From contig NZ_PRLM01000006.1 of assembly GCF_004138395.1 (NCBI RefSeq), positions 1 through 64,000 on the forward strand: a stretch of 64,000 nucleotides of DNA, given 5' to 3'. The position numbers were made by a program, and so were the translations under genes. The first letter of the stretch is position 1. The number at the start of each line of letters is the position of its first letter. The DNA is from Candidatus Nanosyncoccus alces (GTDB taxonomy: Bacteria; Patescibacteriota; Saccharimonadia; Saccharimonadales; Saccharimonadaceae). Under the pieces are notes generated by a model. The model did no database searches, was not told the origin of the DNA, and saw nothing but the letters and a program-made list of their open reading frames with translations. Below are positions 14,585 through 23,148 of the stretch, piece by piece.

Positions 14585-15253
14585 TTAGAACGTGCGGATT
14601 TTGTCAAAAGGGAAGAGACGTAGAACGACTGGGCCGATGATGCGGCAGTATGGTATAGTTCCTAGACCGTTGCGGGAATCCCAAGAATTGGAGCCTTCGC
14701 GATTATCGCCGGAGACAAAAAGCTCGCCTTCTGGTACGATAATGTCCACTTCTCCCGATGTATGTTCTTTGGGGCCATCACTATCTGAAGTACGCCACTC
14801 GGTGTCATAGACAAAACCTTCCGGATGGTCCTCGTTATAGATAGTCATTGTTCCGTTTTTGACAGTGACGCGTTCTCCCGGGAAAGCAATGACACGTTTG
14901 ATGATATATTGGTCGTTGACATTGGATGGTATAGTGCAAGTCATAGGGTTAGAAATGCCTTGAGCCTTGTATTCGGCAACTTTAGCTTCATCTTCATTAA
15001 GGAATACAATAATCTGACCGCGTTCTGGTACATATTCATTCCCGGTGAAGTGCGCCCAAGACACTGCCGCGCGATTGACGATTACGCGATCGTCTTGATG
15101 GAGGGTATTTTCCATACTCCCGCCGACAACGTTGTACGAACGGTAGATATATGTGTTTAGGAACATGGTGCCAATTACGATAGCGCCAACAAACAGTGCT
15201 AAGCTAAGTATATCTTTGAGGAGTGGATGTTTCTGAAAAAAAGTTGGTTCCAT
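14585..15253 (-). CDS. lepB: Signal peptidase I
   Basis: 222 aa with one N-terminal transmembrane helix (about 13-33). Catalytic Ser lies in GGSMENTLHQDDRVIVNR and catalytic Lys in IIKRVIAFPGERV; the later box GDNREGSNSWDSR is also conserved. It removes signal peptides of exported proteins on the outer face of the membrane. Start ATG 15253 is 7 nt after a TATAAT on the minus strand (leaderless). It is somewhat longer than minimal homologues because of an insert with DEAKVAEYKAQG. Confidence 0.95.
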   Translation of the reverse strand: MEPTFFQKHPLLKDILSLALFVGAIVIGTMFLNTYIYRSYNVVGGSMENTLHQDDRVIVNRAAVSWAHFTGNEYVPERGQIIVFLNEDEAKVAEYKAQGISNPMTCTIPSNVNDQYIIKRVIAFPGERVTVKNGTMTIYNEDHPEGFVYDTEWRTSDSDGPKEHTSGEVDIIVPEGELFVSGDNREGSNSWDSRNGLGTIPYCRIIGPVVLRLFPFDKIRTF

Positions 15254-15310
15254 GGAGCCTATTATAACATTTTTAAGCCTATTTTAAAATAAGTGTTATA
15301 ATATGATGGT

Positions 15311-16093
15311 ATGGCAGATTATGTATTAGCTAGAAAGTCGCGCAATATTGCTAGCGGCATGGTGCATATTTTTCTGAATATCTTGCTTGGCGTGGGTGCG
15401 GTAATGGTGACTGTGTTGTCAGCTAGTCCAGTGTTGGGTTTGTTGCTAGTACTAGTATCTAAGTGGCGGGTGTTTGCTGTACGGGGGCGATACTTGTGGC
15501 TAAACATTAAGTCAAATTTAGTGGATTTAATAGTGGGCGTAAGTGTGGTTCTTTTGGTATATTATGCGGGATCTGCGTTGATGTCGGTGGATATATTGCT
15601 CGCTTTGTTTTATTGTGCGTGGCTTTTATTTATTAAGCCGATGTCTTCAGAGAAGGCAGCTTTGGTGCAATCTCTCGTGGCAGTTTTTTTGGGAATGAGC
15701 GCAGCGGCCATAATGGCAGCAAATTTGGATGCAACAGTGGTGGTACTGTTGGCGTTTTTGGTAGGGTATGCGGCTAGCCGGCATATATTGGTGCAAAGTA
15801 GCGACAAAGATTTCACTTTGACGACTTTGGTGTGCGGATTAGTATTTGCTGAAGTGGCGTGGCTATGCCAGTCTTGGTCGATAATCTATACTTTTGGGGC
15901 GAGTGGAGTGAGGATCCCGCAGGTTGCGATAGTTTTGACTATCTTTGCCTTTGTATATAATTATGCGCGACAGGCGATGATTAAATACCAAGACGACTTT
16001 AGGTTTAAGCATATTCTAGGCCCAGTAGTGTTCGGTGTGGTCTTGATTGGCGCAATCGTGATTTGGTTTAGCAATCCAATATTTAATATTTAA
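15311..16093 (+). CDS. Polytopic membrane protein of unknown function
   Basis: 260 aa with about eight hydrophobic helices, short polar loops and a basic N-terminus (residues 1-12). No channel or transporter motif is evident. ATG 15311 lies 8 nt after TATAAT (15297-15302), suggesting a leaderless mRNA. The next gene, the HtrA protease, starts 10 bp downstream with its own GGAGG site, so they form an operon; a role in envelope stress or assembly is possible but only by association. Confidence 0.7.
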   Translation: MADYVLARKSRNIASGMVHIFLNILLGVGAVMVTVLSASPVLGLLLVLVSKWRVFAVRGRYLWLNIKSNLVDLIVGVSVVLLVYYAGSALMSVDILLALFYCAWLLFIKPMSSEKAALVQSLVAVFLGMSAAAIMAANLDATVVVLLAFLVGYAASRHILVQSSDKDFTLTTLVCGLVFAEVAWLCQSWSIIYTFGASGVRIPQVAIVLTIFAFVYNYARQAMIKYQDDFRFKHILGPVVFGVVLIGAIVIWFSNPIFNI

Positions 16094-16102
16094 GGAGGTA
16101 AA

Positions 16103-17353
16103 ATGAAAAATGATCAAAAGGGCGAAATTTCTGAAGCAGAAAACAAAGTTTTGGAAAATAACGGAGGTGAAGAAGTGAAACAGGCGCCCAGTGAGGTTCC
16201 GAGGGAAATCGACATAGAGCCAAAAAAATGTAGCGGAAAATGTAGTGGTGGTGCGGCGATGGCGATATCTATAGTGGCTTTGGCATTAGGGGCCGGTGGT
16301 CTAGGATTAGGGATAATGGCTTATCAGAAATCTTCTACGCCTCTTACATTTTTGAATAGTGGAGTAGATGGAAATTCGGCGAATTTTGTGGAGGGTTCAA
16401 TTGCGGAGATTGCTGAAAGGGTATCAGCGAGCGTGGTATCTATTGTAACATCTACTAAAACTACGAATTTTTTCGGGCAAGATTATGAGTCGGCAGCGGC
16501 TGGTACAGGGATAATAGTGACGAGCGACGGATATATTCTTACCAACAAGCATGTAATCAATGGTGCTACGAGCATAAGTGTGGTGTTAGACGACGGTACA
16601 AGCTATGAAGATGTAGAATTGGTAGCGACGGATCCGTTGAACGATGTGGCTTTCTTGAAGATTAAGGATGTATCTGATTTGACAGCGGCGACTTTAGGGG
16701 ACTCAAAGACGTTAAGTGTGGGCCAACAAGTGATGGCAATCGGCAATGCTTTGGGGCAATATCAAAATACGGTAACTGTGGGAGTGGTTTCTGGTTTAGG
16801 GCGGTCAATTACAGCTTCTGATGGGACGGGATATAGCACGGAGACTTTGAGCGATATGATTCAGACAGATGCAGCAATTAATTCTGGTAACTCGGGTGGT
16901 CCATTGGTGAATGCGGCAGGCGAGGTGATCGGTATTAATACGGCGGTTTCATCTTCGGCAGAGAATATGGGCTTTGCAATCCCGATCTCTAGCGTGAAGG
17001 GTATGTTGGCGCAGCTGATCGAGACCGGTTCGGCGGAGCGCACTTATTTGGGCGTATATGCAGCGGAAATTACACCAGAGATAGCAAAGGCGTACAACCT
17101 ACCGGTGAATTCCGGGGCGTATTTATATAGTTCTTCTACCTATTCGGCGATTGTAAAAGATGGCCCGGCAGCGAAAGCGGGGCTAAAGGACAAAGATATT
17201 ATTACAGCGGTGAATGGTGTAAAGGTGGGGGAAGCGGGGACGCTGACTGACTTAATTGGCGAATATAAACCGGGCGACACAGTACAACTAACCGTGATTC
17301 GCGAGGGAAATGAGATTGCGGTGAATGTTACACTCGAGGGCTATAAAAAGTAA
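16103..17353 (+). CDS. HtrA/DegP-family serine protease with PDZ domain
   Basis: 416 aa. A polar N-terminus (1-52) contains a Cys pair (KKCSGKCSG), a transmembrane anchor follows (about 53-75), then a trypsin-like domain with the catalytic triad His (TNKHVINGA), Asp (DPLNDVAFLKI) and Ser (NSGNSGGPLVNA), then one C-terminal PDZ domain (about 320-412, KAGLKDKDIITAVNGVKV). It degrades or refolds damaged exported proteins on the outer face of the cell. Its 3' end overlaps prmC by 26 bp, tail to tail. Confidence 0.93.
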   Translation: MKNDQKGEISEAENKVLENNGGEEVKQAPSEVPREIDIEPKKCSGKCSGGAAMAISIVALALGAGGLGLGIMAYQKSSTPLTFLNSGVDGNSANFVEGSIAEIAERVSASVVSIVTSTKTTNFFGQDYESAAAGTGIIVTSDGYILTNKHVINGATSISVVLDDGTSYEDVELVATDPLNDVAFLKIKDVSDLTAATLGDSKTLSVGQQVMAIGNALGQYQNTVTVGVVSGLGRSITASDGTGYSTETLSDMIQTDAAINSGNSGGPLVNAAGEVIGINTAVSSSAENMGFAIPISSVKGMLAQLIETGSAERTYLGVYAAEITPEIAKAYNLPVNSGAYLYSSSTYSAIVKDGPAAKAGLKDKDIITAVNGVKVGEAGTLTDLIGEYKPGDTVQLTVIREGNEIAVNVTLEGYKK

Positions 17354-17993
17354 GAATAAAACCACGGGTCTCTAGGTGCTGGAGACCTTTTTTGATGGCA
17401 AAGTCTATGATCTGTTCGTGTTGGCAGGGGTCGGCTTCGAGAATGAGGTGGGGGATATTTCGGGCGGCGGATTGAGTAATTAATTCTTTAATAAGCTTCA
17501 GTCCGTTGTCTTCGGCGTAGAGGGCTGTTTTTGGTTCATGAGAGAGAGCTTCTTTATCTAGCCAGTCCCAAGTTTCGTCTACATAGGGGAGGTTGGCGAC
17601 AATTGCATTAGGGGTAAACTTGACATTATCGAGAAGGTGTGATATAATGAAATGTATAGAGACGCCATGGTTTTGGGCGTTTTTTTGTGCGACTTTAAGG
17701 GCTGATTCGGAAATATCGGTGGCGTAGACTTGCGCGTTGGGAAGTTCTTTTTTGAGAGTAATGGCAATGCAGCCGGAACCAGTGCCAACGTCTAGAATTA
17801 CTGGGTTTTCTGGTAGCTGATTTTTGCCGGGCTTTACGCCTGGAAGATATGGTTTGCCAGCTAAATTTAGAACGGTGTCGATAATTTGTTCGGTTTCGGG
17901 GCGAGGAATTAACACGTCTGGGGTAACGAGAAAATCACGACCGTAAAAGTTTTGATGGCCGAGTTTATAGGCTTTGGGTAAGTTCGCGTTCAT
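17328..17993 (-). CDS. prmC: Release-factor glutamine N5-methyltransferase, short N-terminus
   Basis: 221 aa. SAM motif [13 protein letters not shown] and the post-motif [10 protein letters not shown] are clear. The substrate loop reads [10 protein letters not shown] where most PrmC proteins have N-P-P-Y. The usual N-terminal helical domain of about 70 residues is nearly missing; the protein begins close to [30 protein letters not shown] (the family's FYG and PRPETE regions). It methylates the Gln of the GGQ motif in release factors. The start at 17993 overlaps prfA by 29 bp, so the two are translationally coupled, which fits the shared substrate. Confidence 0.88.
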   Translation of the reverse strand: MNANLPKAYKLGHQNFYGRDFLVTPDVLIPRPETEQIIDTVLNLAGKPYLPGVKPGKNQLPENPVILDVGTGSGCIAITLKKELPNAQVYATDISESALKVAQKNAQNHGVSIHFIISHLLDNVKFTPNAIVANLPYVDETWDWLDKEALSHEPKTALYAEDNGLKLIKELITQSAARNIPHLILEADPCQHEQIIDFAIKKGLQHLETRGFILTFYSPRV

Positions 17994-19008
17994 TTTTGAT
18001 GAGTTCTTTTACGATATCATCGATATCGCCGTCCATGACGGCTGGGATATTGCTACGGGAGTAGTGAATGCGATGATCAGTGATGCGGTCCTGAGGGAAG
18101 TTGTAGGTGCGGATTTTTTCGCTACGGTCGCCGGTACCAATTAAGGATTTGCGGGCTTCAGAGGCGTTTTTGATTTCTTCTTCGCGCTTTTTCTCTAACA
18201 AACGGGAGCGCAGAATATTCATAGCCTTGATGCGGTTTTGTTGTTGGCTGCGCTCGTCTTGCATGGCGACGACGAGTCCAGTAGGCAAGTGAGTAATACG
18301 GACGGCAGAATCGGTTGTATTGACGCCTTGGCCACCGTGACCGCCGGAACGATAGATGTCGATACGGAGATCTTCGGACTTGATTTCGAGATCTTGTTCG
18401 CTGGCTTCCGGTAGCACGGCGACGGTAGCAGTGGAAGTATGGATGCGACCTTGGCTTTCGGTGACTGGGACACGTTGGACGCGATGAACGCCGCCTTCAA
18501 ACTTGAGTTGACCGTAGGCGTTATCTCCAGAAACTTTAAAAATTACTTCCTTCATGCCACCAGCTTCGTTTTCGTTTTTGGAGATTAATTCGGATTTTAG
18601 GTTGTGGTTTTCGGCATATTTTAAGTACATACGGTACAGTTCGCCAGCAAAGAGGCTAGCTTCATCACCGCCGGCGCCAGCGCGGATTTCAATGATGGCA
18701 GGCTTGTCATCGGCTGGGTCACGAGGAATCAGAAGTTCTTCTAGGTGTTCTTTGGCGGCGGCAATAGACTGTTTTAGGTTTTTGATGTCTTCGCGAGCGA
18801 TTTCGCCGAGTTCTGGATCATTTACTAATTCTTCGGCTTCCTTTAGATTCTCTTCATCTTGGGTGATTTTAGCATCTAGATCAACTATTTCATGCAAAAG
18901 GCTGGCGCGTTTAGATTTAGCGGCAAAGTCTGGATTGTTATAGGCATCTGGGTGAGCCAGGAAAGTTTCGATATCTTGTAGTTCAGTTTTAATTTTTGAT
19001 AAATCCAT
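17965..19008 (-). CDS. prfA: Peptide chain release factor 1
   Basis: 347 aa. The peptidyl-transferase motif GGQ is in [16 protein letters not shown], and the stop-codon recognition tripeptide PVT is in [10 protein letters not shown] (most RF1s have PxT). It ends translation at UAA and UAG. Genes in this window also end in TGA, so a separate RF2 should exist elsewhere. Start ATG 19008 lies 6 nt after TATAAT on the minus strand, so it is probably leaderless. It heads the prfA-prmC operon. Confidence 0.96.
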   Translation of the reverse strand: MDLSKIKTELQDIETFLAHPDAYNNPDFAAKSKRASLLHEIVDLDAKITQDEENLKEAEELVNDPELGEIAREDIKNLKQSIAAAKEHLEELLIPRDPADDKPAIIEIRAGAGGDEASLFAGELYRMYLKYAENHNLKSELISKNENEAGGMKEVIFKVSGDNAYGQLKFEGGVHRVQRVPVTESQGRIHTSTATVAVLPEASEQDLEIKSEDLRIDIYRSGGHGGQGVNTTDSAVRITHLPTGLVVAMQDERSQQQNRIKAMNILRSRLLEKKREEEIKNASEARKSLIGTGDRSEKIRTYNFPQDRITDHRIHYSRSNIPAVMDGDIDDIVKELIKNERELTQSL

Positions 19009-19048
19009 GGTATAATTATAGCATACTTCATTGGTTTTCTTAGGATGA

Positions 19049-19125
19049 GGATCTTTAGCTCAGTTGGCTAGAGCGTACGATTCACATTCGTAAGGTCACT
19101 GGTTCGAGCCCAGTAAGATCCACCA
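19049..19125 (+). tRNA. tRNA-Val(CAC)
   Basis: 77 nt with encoded CCA. Acceptor GGATCTT/AAGATCC with discriminator A; anticodon stem TACGA/TCGTA, loop TTCACAT, anticodon CAC; T-arm ACTGG-TTCGAGC-CCAGT. Confidence 0.96.
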
Positions 19126-19163
19126 TAAGAACTGATGAAGTATTTTTTTGGTTGAGATTGTAA

Positions 19164-19190
19164 AAATCCCGGTGTCGCGCGCACCGGGAT
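19164..19190 (-). terminator. Terminator of a minus-strand gene remnant
   Basis: ATCCCGGTG pairs with CACCGGGAT; on the minus strand it is followed by a short T tract. It lies directly after the open frame at 19196-19366. Confidence 0.6.
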
Positions 19191-19195
19191 GGTCG

Positions 19196-19366
19196 TTATA
19201 TTCTGCCCTGTGTTCTTTTTATTGTGAGGATCCCCTGTAACAATAAGGTGACGAAGACAAACAATACGCCAATGTATAGCGTAACAGAAGGGTCTACAAA
19301 GTTTATAAGCCAGGTGAGTATTATGCTAACTGCGTAACCATTAAATTTTTTGTATGCAAAAGAGGT
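19196..19366 (-). pseudogene. Remnant of a small membrane-protein gene
   Basis: An open frame of about 56 codons encodes two hydrophobic segments (around SIILTWLINFVD and YIGVLFVFVTLLLQGIL) and a basic tail, followed by a good terminator. There is no ATG, GTG or TTG near its beginning, and a stop closes the frame upstream at 19367-19369. It looks like the 3' part of a decayed gene. A start by an unusual codon cannot be excluded. Confidence 0.35.
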
Positions 19367-19601
19367 TTATTGCTTGTGAGGAAATTTTTTCGCATAACGA
19401 GATAACGATTTGTTCTTCTTATACAATGGTCACCATTTTTCTGTGCAAGAATAAGCATAAAAAGTCTTGAAAATCCATATCTAGTGGTGTATATTAGATA
19501 TTAAGCACTATATGTGGCGTATAGTATATAGGTGAAGAATATATTATAAGGCGCAACATATGGAGAAAGTCATACAATATTTGAACGCAAAAGGAGGTTA
19601 A
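19367..19601 (+). promoter_or_regulatory. AT-rich upstream region of nrdD with palindromes
   Basis: No gene seen. A 7-bp inverted repeat (ATATCTA...TAGATAT, about 19477-19501) and the box CACTATATGTGG (about 19506-19517), which resembles half of an NrdR box, lie upstream of a possible -10 near 19541-19550. The nrdD ribosome site AAAGGAGG is at 19590-19597. NrdR control is a guess from partial similarity. Confidence 0.35.
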
Positions 19602-21797
19602 ATGTTCAAACGAATAGTAAAGCGCGATGGGAAGATTGTAAAATTTGATCCTGAGAAAATTACCGACGCAATCGCGAAGGCTGGGCTTGTAACAGAAGAG
19701 TTTAAGGCGGATCGAGCAAAGGCTTTGACTGAGAAGGTTTTGAAGCGTGCCGAGGAAGAAATTACTGCACGTACGCCAAATGTTGAGCAAATTCAAGATC
19801 TGGTAGAAGAAGTTCTGATGGAATCGAAGTTTAAAAAAACAGCGCGAGAATACATTCGTTATCGCCAAGAGCGTTCGCGTCGTCGTGAAGCAAAATCTGA
19901 TCTCATGCAGATTTATCGTACAATTTCACACGCAGATGCTAGCGAAGACTCTGACGTGAAACGTTCCAACGCAAACGTTGACGGCAACTCTGCAATGGGC
20001 AAGATGTTGCAGTTTGGCGCGGAGGGGTCTAAGGTATTCGCAAAATCCTTGATGCTGCGCCCAGATATTGCCTTGGCACACGACAATGGCGATATTCATA
20101 TTCATGATTTAGATTTTTATGCGACTGGTACGTTGACGTGCTGCCAGAGTGATCCGTTTGTTCTGTTTGAAAACGGTGGGTTTAACACTGGCCATGGACA
20201 TTTGCGCACACCAAATTCGATTGGTTCGTATGGTGCGCTGGCTGCGATATTGCTTCAGGCTAACCAAAACGAGCAGCATGGCGGCCAATCTATTCCGAAT
20301 TTTGATTATGCGATGGCGCCGGGTGTAAACAAGTCTTTTCGTAAAGCGTTAAAGCGAAATCTTGGTAAGTATAATAAGTTTGTCGGGAAAAAGCTTGATT
20401 TGGAAATCAAGGATACCTACGAATACGGTGATGATAAAAAGTTGGAAAAAGCTAAATGGCCGAAGGAGGCGATTGAGGCTTCTAACGAAGATGTCGAACG
20501 AGAAACTTTCCAGGCGATGGAAGGTTTCATCCATAACCTCAATACTATGCACTCGCGGGCTGGGGCGCAGGTACCGTTCACTTCGATTAATTTTGGTACT
20601 GATACTACGCCGGCTGGTCGTTTAGTTTCTAAGTATCTTTTGGAGGCTACAGAGAATGGTTTGGGCAAAGGAGAGACGCCAATATTCCCAATTTCGATTT
20701 TTAAGGTAAAAGAGGGCGTGAACTATAATCCAGAAGATCCGAATTATGATTTGTTTAAGAAATCTATGGAAGTGTCGTCTAAACGGTTGTTCCCAAATTT
20801 CTGTTTTATAGATGCGCCTTATAACCTAAAGTACTACAAAAAAGGTGATTATCGTACAGAAATCGCAACGATGGGCTGTCGAACACGTGTATTCGCCTCG
20901 GTATTTCCAGAATCTGATGGGATTGTAACAGGTAGAGGTAACCTATCGTTTACTACTGTGAATCTAGTACGAATCGGAATTCACCACGGGATTTGTTTGG
21001 GGGAACGTAAAGAGGCTGATTGGCAAGGGTTTTATAAAGAGCTTGATGAAAAGATGGATCTAGTAAAGGATGAGTTACTTGAAAGGTTTGAATTCCAAGC
21101 TAATCAACATGTGAGGAATTTCCCGTTTTTGATGGGCCAAGGAAACTGGTTTGGCTCAGAGAAATTGGGGTGGGATGATACCTTGCGTGAAGTGATTAAG
21201 CATGGAACCTTATCGATTGGTTTTATTGGTCTAGCTGAAACTTTGGTGGCCATGACTGGCAAGCATCATGGCGAAGATGAAGACTCGCGAGATCTTGGAC
21301 TAGATATCGTTGCCCATATGCGTGAGAAGTGTGATCAATATTGTAAAAAATACAAGTTGAATTTTTCATTGCTCGCAACGCCGGCTGAAGGTATTGCTGG
21401 ACGTTTCACTAAAATCGATCGTAAAGAATTTGGCGTAATTCCAGGCGTGACAGATCGTGAATTTTACACTAATTCGTTCCATGTGCCAGTGTATTATCCA
21501 ATTTCGGCATTTGAGAAGATAGAGATAGAGGCACCCTATCATAACTTGTGCAATGCTGGGCATATTACCTATATTGAACTTGATGGTGATCCGTCTCAGA
21601 ATATTGCTGCGTTCGAGGCAGTGATTCGCAAGATGCATGACGAAGGAATTGGTTATGGTTCGGTAAACCATCCCGTAGACCGCGACCCAGTTTGTGGGTT
21701 CTCGGGAATTATCACGGGAGATAGATGTCCACACTGTGGACGGCTAGAGGGAGATCTTCCTTTTGAAAAGGTATGCAATTGTGCTAAGGGTGAATAA
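19602..21797 (+). CDS. nrdD: Anaerobic (class III) ribonucleoside-triphosphate reductase, no canonical glycyl-radical motif seen
   Basis: 731 aa. An ATP-cone (about 1-95; KRDGKIVKFDPEKI) is followed by the 10-stranded barrel. Active-site regions GTLTCCQSDPF and ATMGCRTRVF carry the expected Cys residues. Near the C-terminus, VCGFSGIITGDRCPHCG is the zinc region, with the first Cys of the family's four replaced by Asp. Known NrdD proteins continue with a segment such as R-R-(I/V)-x-G-Y-L that carries the radical Gly. Here the protein ends about 18 residues after CPHCG, as LEGDLPFEKVCNCAKGE. It makes dNTPs without oxygen. Stop and nrdG start overlap by one base. Either the end is deleted or this variant is unusual. 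Confidence 0.9.
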   Translation: MFKRIVKRDGKIVKFDPEKITDAIAKAGLVTEEFKADRAKALTEKVLKRAEEEITARTPNVEQIQDLVEEVLMESKFKKTAREYIRYRQERSRRREAKSDLMQIYRTISHADASEDSDVKRSNANVDGNSAMGKMLQFGAEGSKVFAKSLMLRPDIALAHDNGDIHIHDLDFYATGTLTCCQSDPFVLFENGGFNTGHGHLRTPNSIGSYGALAAILLQANQNEQHGGQSIPNFDYAMAPGVNKSFRKALKRNLGKYNKFVGKKLDLEIKDTYEYGDDKKLEKAKWPKEAIEASNEDVERETFQAMEGFIHNLNTMHSRAGAQVPFTSINFGTDTTPAGRLVSKYLLEATENGLGKGETPIFPISIFKVKEGVNYNPEDPNYDLFKKSMEVSSKRLFPNFCFIDAPYNLKYYKKGDYRTEIATMGCRTRVFASVFPESDGIVTGRGNLSFTTVNLVRIGIHHGICLGERKEADWQGFYKELDEKMDLVKDELLERFEFQANQHVRNFPFLMGQGNWFGSEKLGWDDTLREVIKHGTLSIGFIGLAETLVAMTGKHHGEDEDSRDLGLDIVAHMREKCDQYCKKYKLNFSLLATPAEGIAGRFTKIDRKEFGVIPGVTDREFYTNSFHVPVYYPISAFEKIEIEAPYHNLCNAGHITYIELDGDPSQNIAAFEAVIRKMHDEGIGYGSVNHPVDRDPVCGFSGIITGDRCPHCGRLEGDLPFEKVCNCAKGE

Positions 21798-22348
21798 TGG
21801 TAGATTGGCATAAAATCTCGCTAGAAAAACTCTCTAAACAGCTAGAAACGCCGGATGGGTGCATCCGGCTCGCTGGCCCGCTTGAGCATGATAACATAGT
21901 GAACGGGGATGGACTGCGTGCAGTGGTATGGACGCAAGGGTGTCCAAATCACTGCAAGGGGTGCCAGAACCCGGAAACTTGGAGTTATGAAGATGGTTTT
22001 TTGGTACCGATAGACGAGATAACGGAGAGTTTATCACATTTTAAAGGACAGGCTGGATTGACATTCTGTGGCGGAGAACCTTTTGTACAGGCGAAAGCCT
22101 GTAAACAGATTGCGGATTATGTTAGGAAAGAGCTAGGATGGGACGTGTGGAGTTTTTCGGGCTTTACTTACGAAATTATTAAAGAATATGGTGGTGCGCC
22201 ATGGGAATTTTTGAAATCTTTGGACGCTTTGATTGACGGACCATTCATATTGGAGAGGAAAGATTTGAATTTAAGATTTCGGGGTTCGAATAATCAGAGG
22301 TTGCTAAAGTTTAAACAGGGCACCGGTGAAATTATAAGTATTGAATAA
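21797..22348 (+). CDS. nrdG: Anaerobic ribonucleotide reductase activating protein (radical SAM)
   Basis: 183 aa. The radical-SAM cluster motif is CPNHCKGC (C-x-x-x-C-x-x-C), preceded by WTQG; TFCGGEPF is the GGE-type SAM-binding motif. It uses a [4Fe-4S] cluster and SAM to generate the glycyl radical on NrdD. Its ATG shares a base with the nrdD stop. The activase is intact although the expected target Gly in NrdD is not seen. Confidence 0.95.
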   Translation: MVDWHKISLEKLSKQLETPDGCIRLAGPLEHDNIVNGDGLRAVVWTQGCPNHCKGCQNPETWSYEDGFLVPIDEITESLSHFKGQAGLTFCGGEPFVQAKACKQIADYVRKELGWDVWSFSGFTYEIIKEYGGAPWEFLKSLDALIDGPFILERKDLNLRFRGSNNQRLLKFKQGTGEIISIE

Positions 22349-22368
22349 GGCTTTGATATAATAAGTAT

Positions 22369-23148
22369 ATGAAGATTGCAATTTTAGGTGCGGGGGCTTT
22401 TGGTACGGCACTTGGAGGTATATTAGCTGATAAGGGCTATGATATTGACTATTACGATTCGCGTTTGGAGCGTGAAAGTTTGTCTGACGTAGTGGCGAGC
22501 GCCGAGTATGTAGTACTGTGTGTGCCTTCAAAGGCGGCGCCGCATGTTTTACCATACTTGCCAAAAGATAAGCCTCTTATAGTCGCAACAAAAGGAATAT
22601 TATCCGACAAAGCATTTATTAGTTTTGATGATTATATGGTATTAAGTGGACCAGGGTTTGCAGACGATATTAAAGCAGCCAAAAAGACCAAACTGACTGC
22701 TACCGATGAGAGAATCGAAGGGTTGTTCGGCACTGGGTATTTGACTTTTGACAGAACGGACGATCGATTGGGGGTGCTGATGTGCGGGGCTTTGAAGAAT
22801 GTTTATGCCATATTGGCGGGTTTGCTAAACTTAGTTCCTGGCACCAAGAAGCACGAGAATTTTCTGAAGGCGGTAGAGGAAGAGATGAGGGCGTTGCTTT
22901 TGGCGAATGGAGCTGAGCCGAAAACGGTAGAATTAGTTTGTGGTAAGGGCGACCTTAGGCTTACTTGCGCTTTGCCTTCACGTAATTATGAGTTTGGGCT
23001 GTTGCTCAGCAGGGATCCTGATGCACGACCGGAAAAAACGGTAGAAGGTATATCAGCTCTTAAGCGGGTTAAACGTGGAGAGATAAAAGTTCCGCAAACG
23101 GCAAAGAAGTTACGTGAATTGATGGAGATGAGTGGTAGATGGGCCTAA
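22369..23148 (+). CDS. gpsA: Glycerol-3-phosphate dehydrogenase [NAD(P)+]-like, short form
   Basis: 259 aa, about 70 residues below the usual length. The Rossmann motif GAGAFGTALGG opens the protein; LKNVYAILAGL holds the catalytic Lys, and GKGDLRLTCALPSRNYEFG is the family's C-terminal signature. It would interconvert dihydroxyacetone phosphate and glycerol 3-phosphate for phospholipids. The missing residues lie between the Rossmann core and the substrate domain. Leaderless: ATG 6 nt after TATAAT (22357-22362). The next gene starts 10 bp before its stop. Confidence 0.85.
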   Translation: MKIAILGAGAFGTALGGILADKGYDIDYYDSRLERESLSDVVASAEYVVLCVPSKAAPHVLPYLPKDKPLIVATKGILSDKAFISFDDYMVLSGPGFADDIKAAKKTKLTATDERIEGLFGTGYLTFDRTDDRLGVLMCGALKNVYAILAGLLNLVPGTKKHENFLKAVEEEMRALLLANGAEPKTVELVCGKGDLRLTCALPSRNYEFGLLLSRDPDARPEKTVEGISALKRVKRGEIKVPQTAKKLRELMEMSGRWA

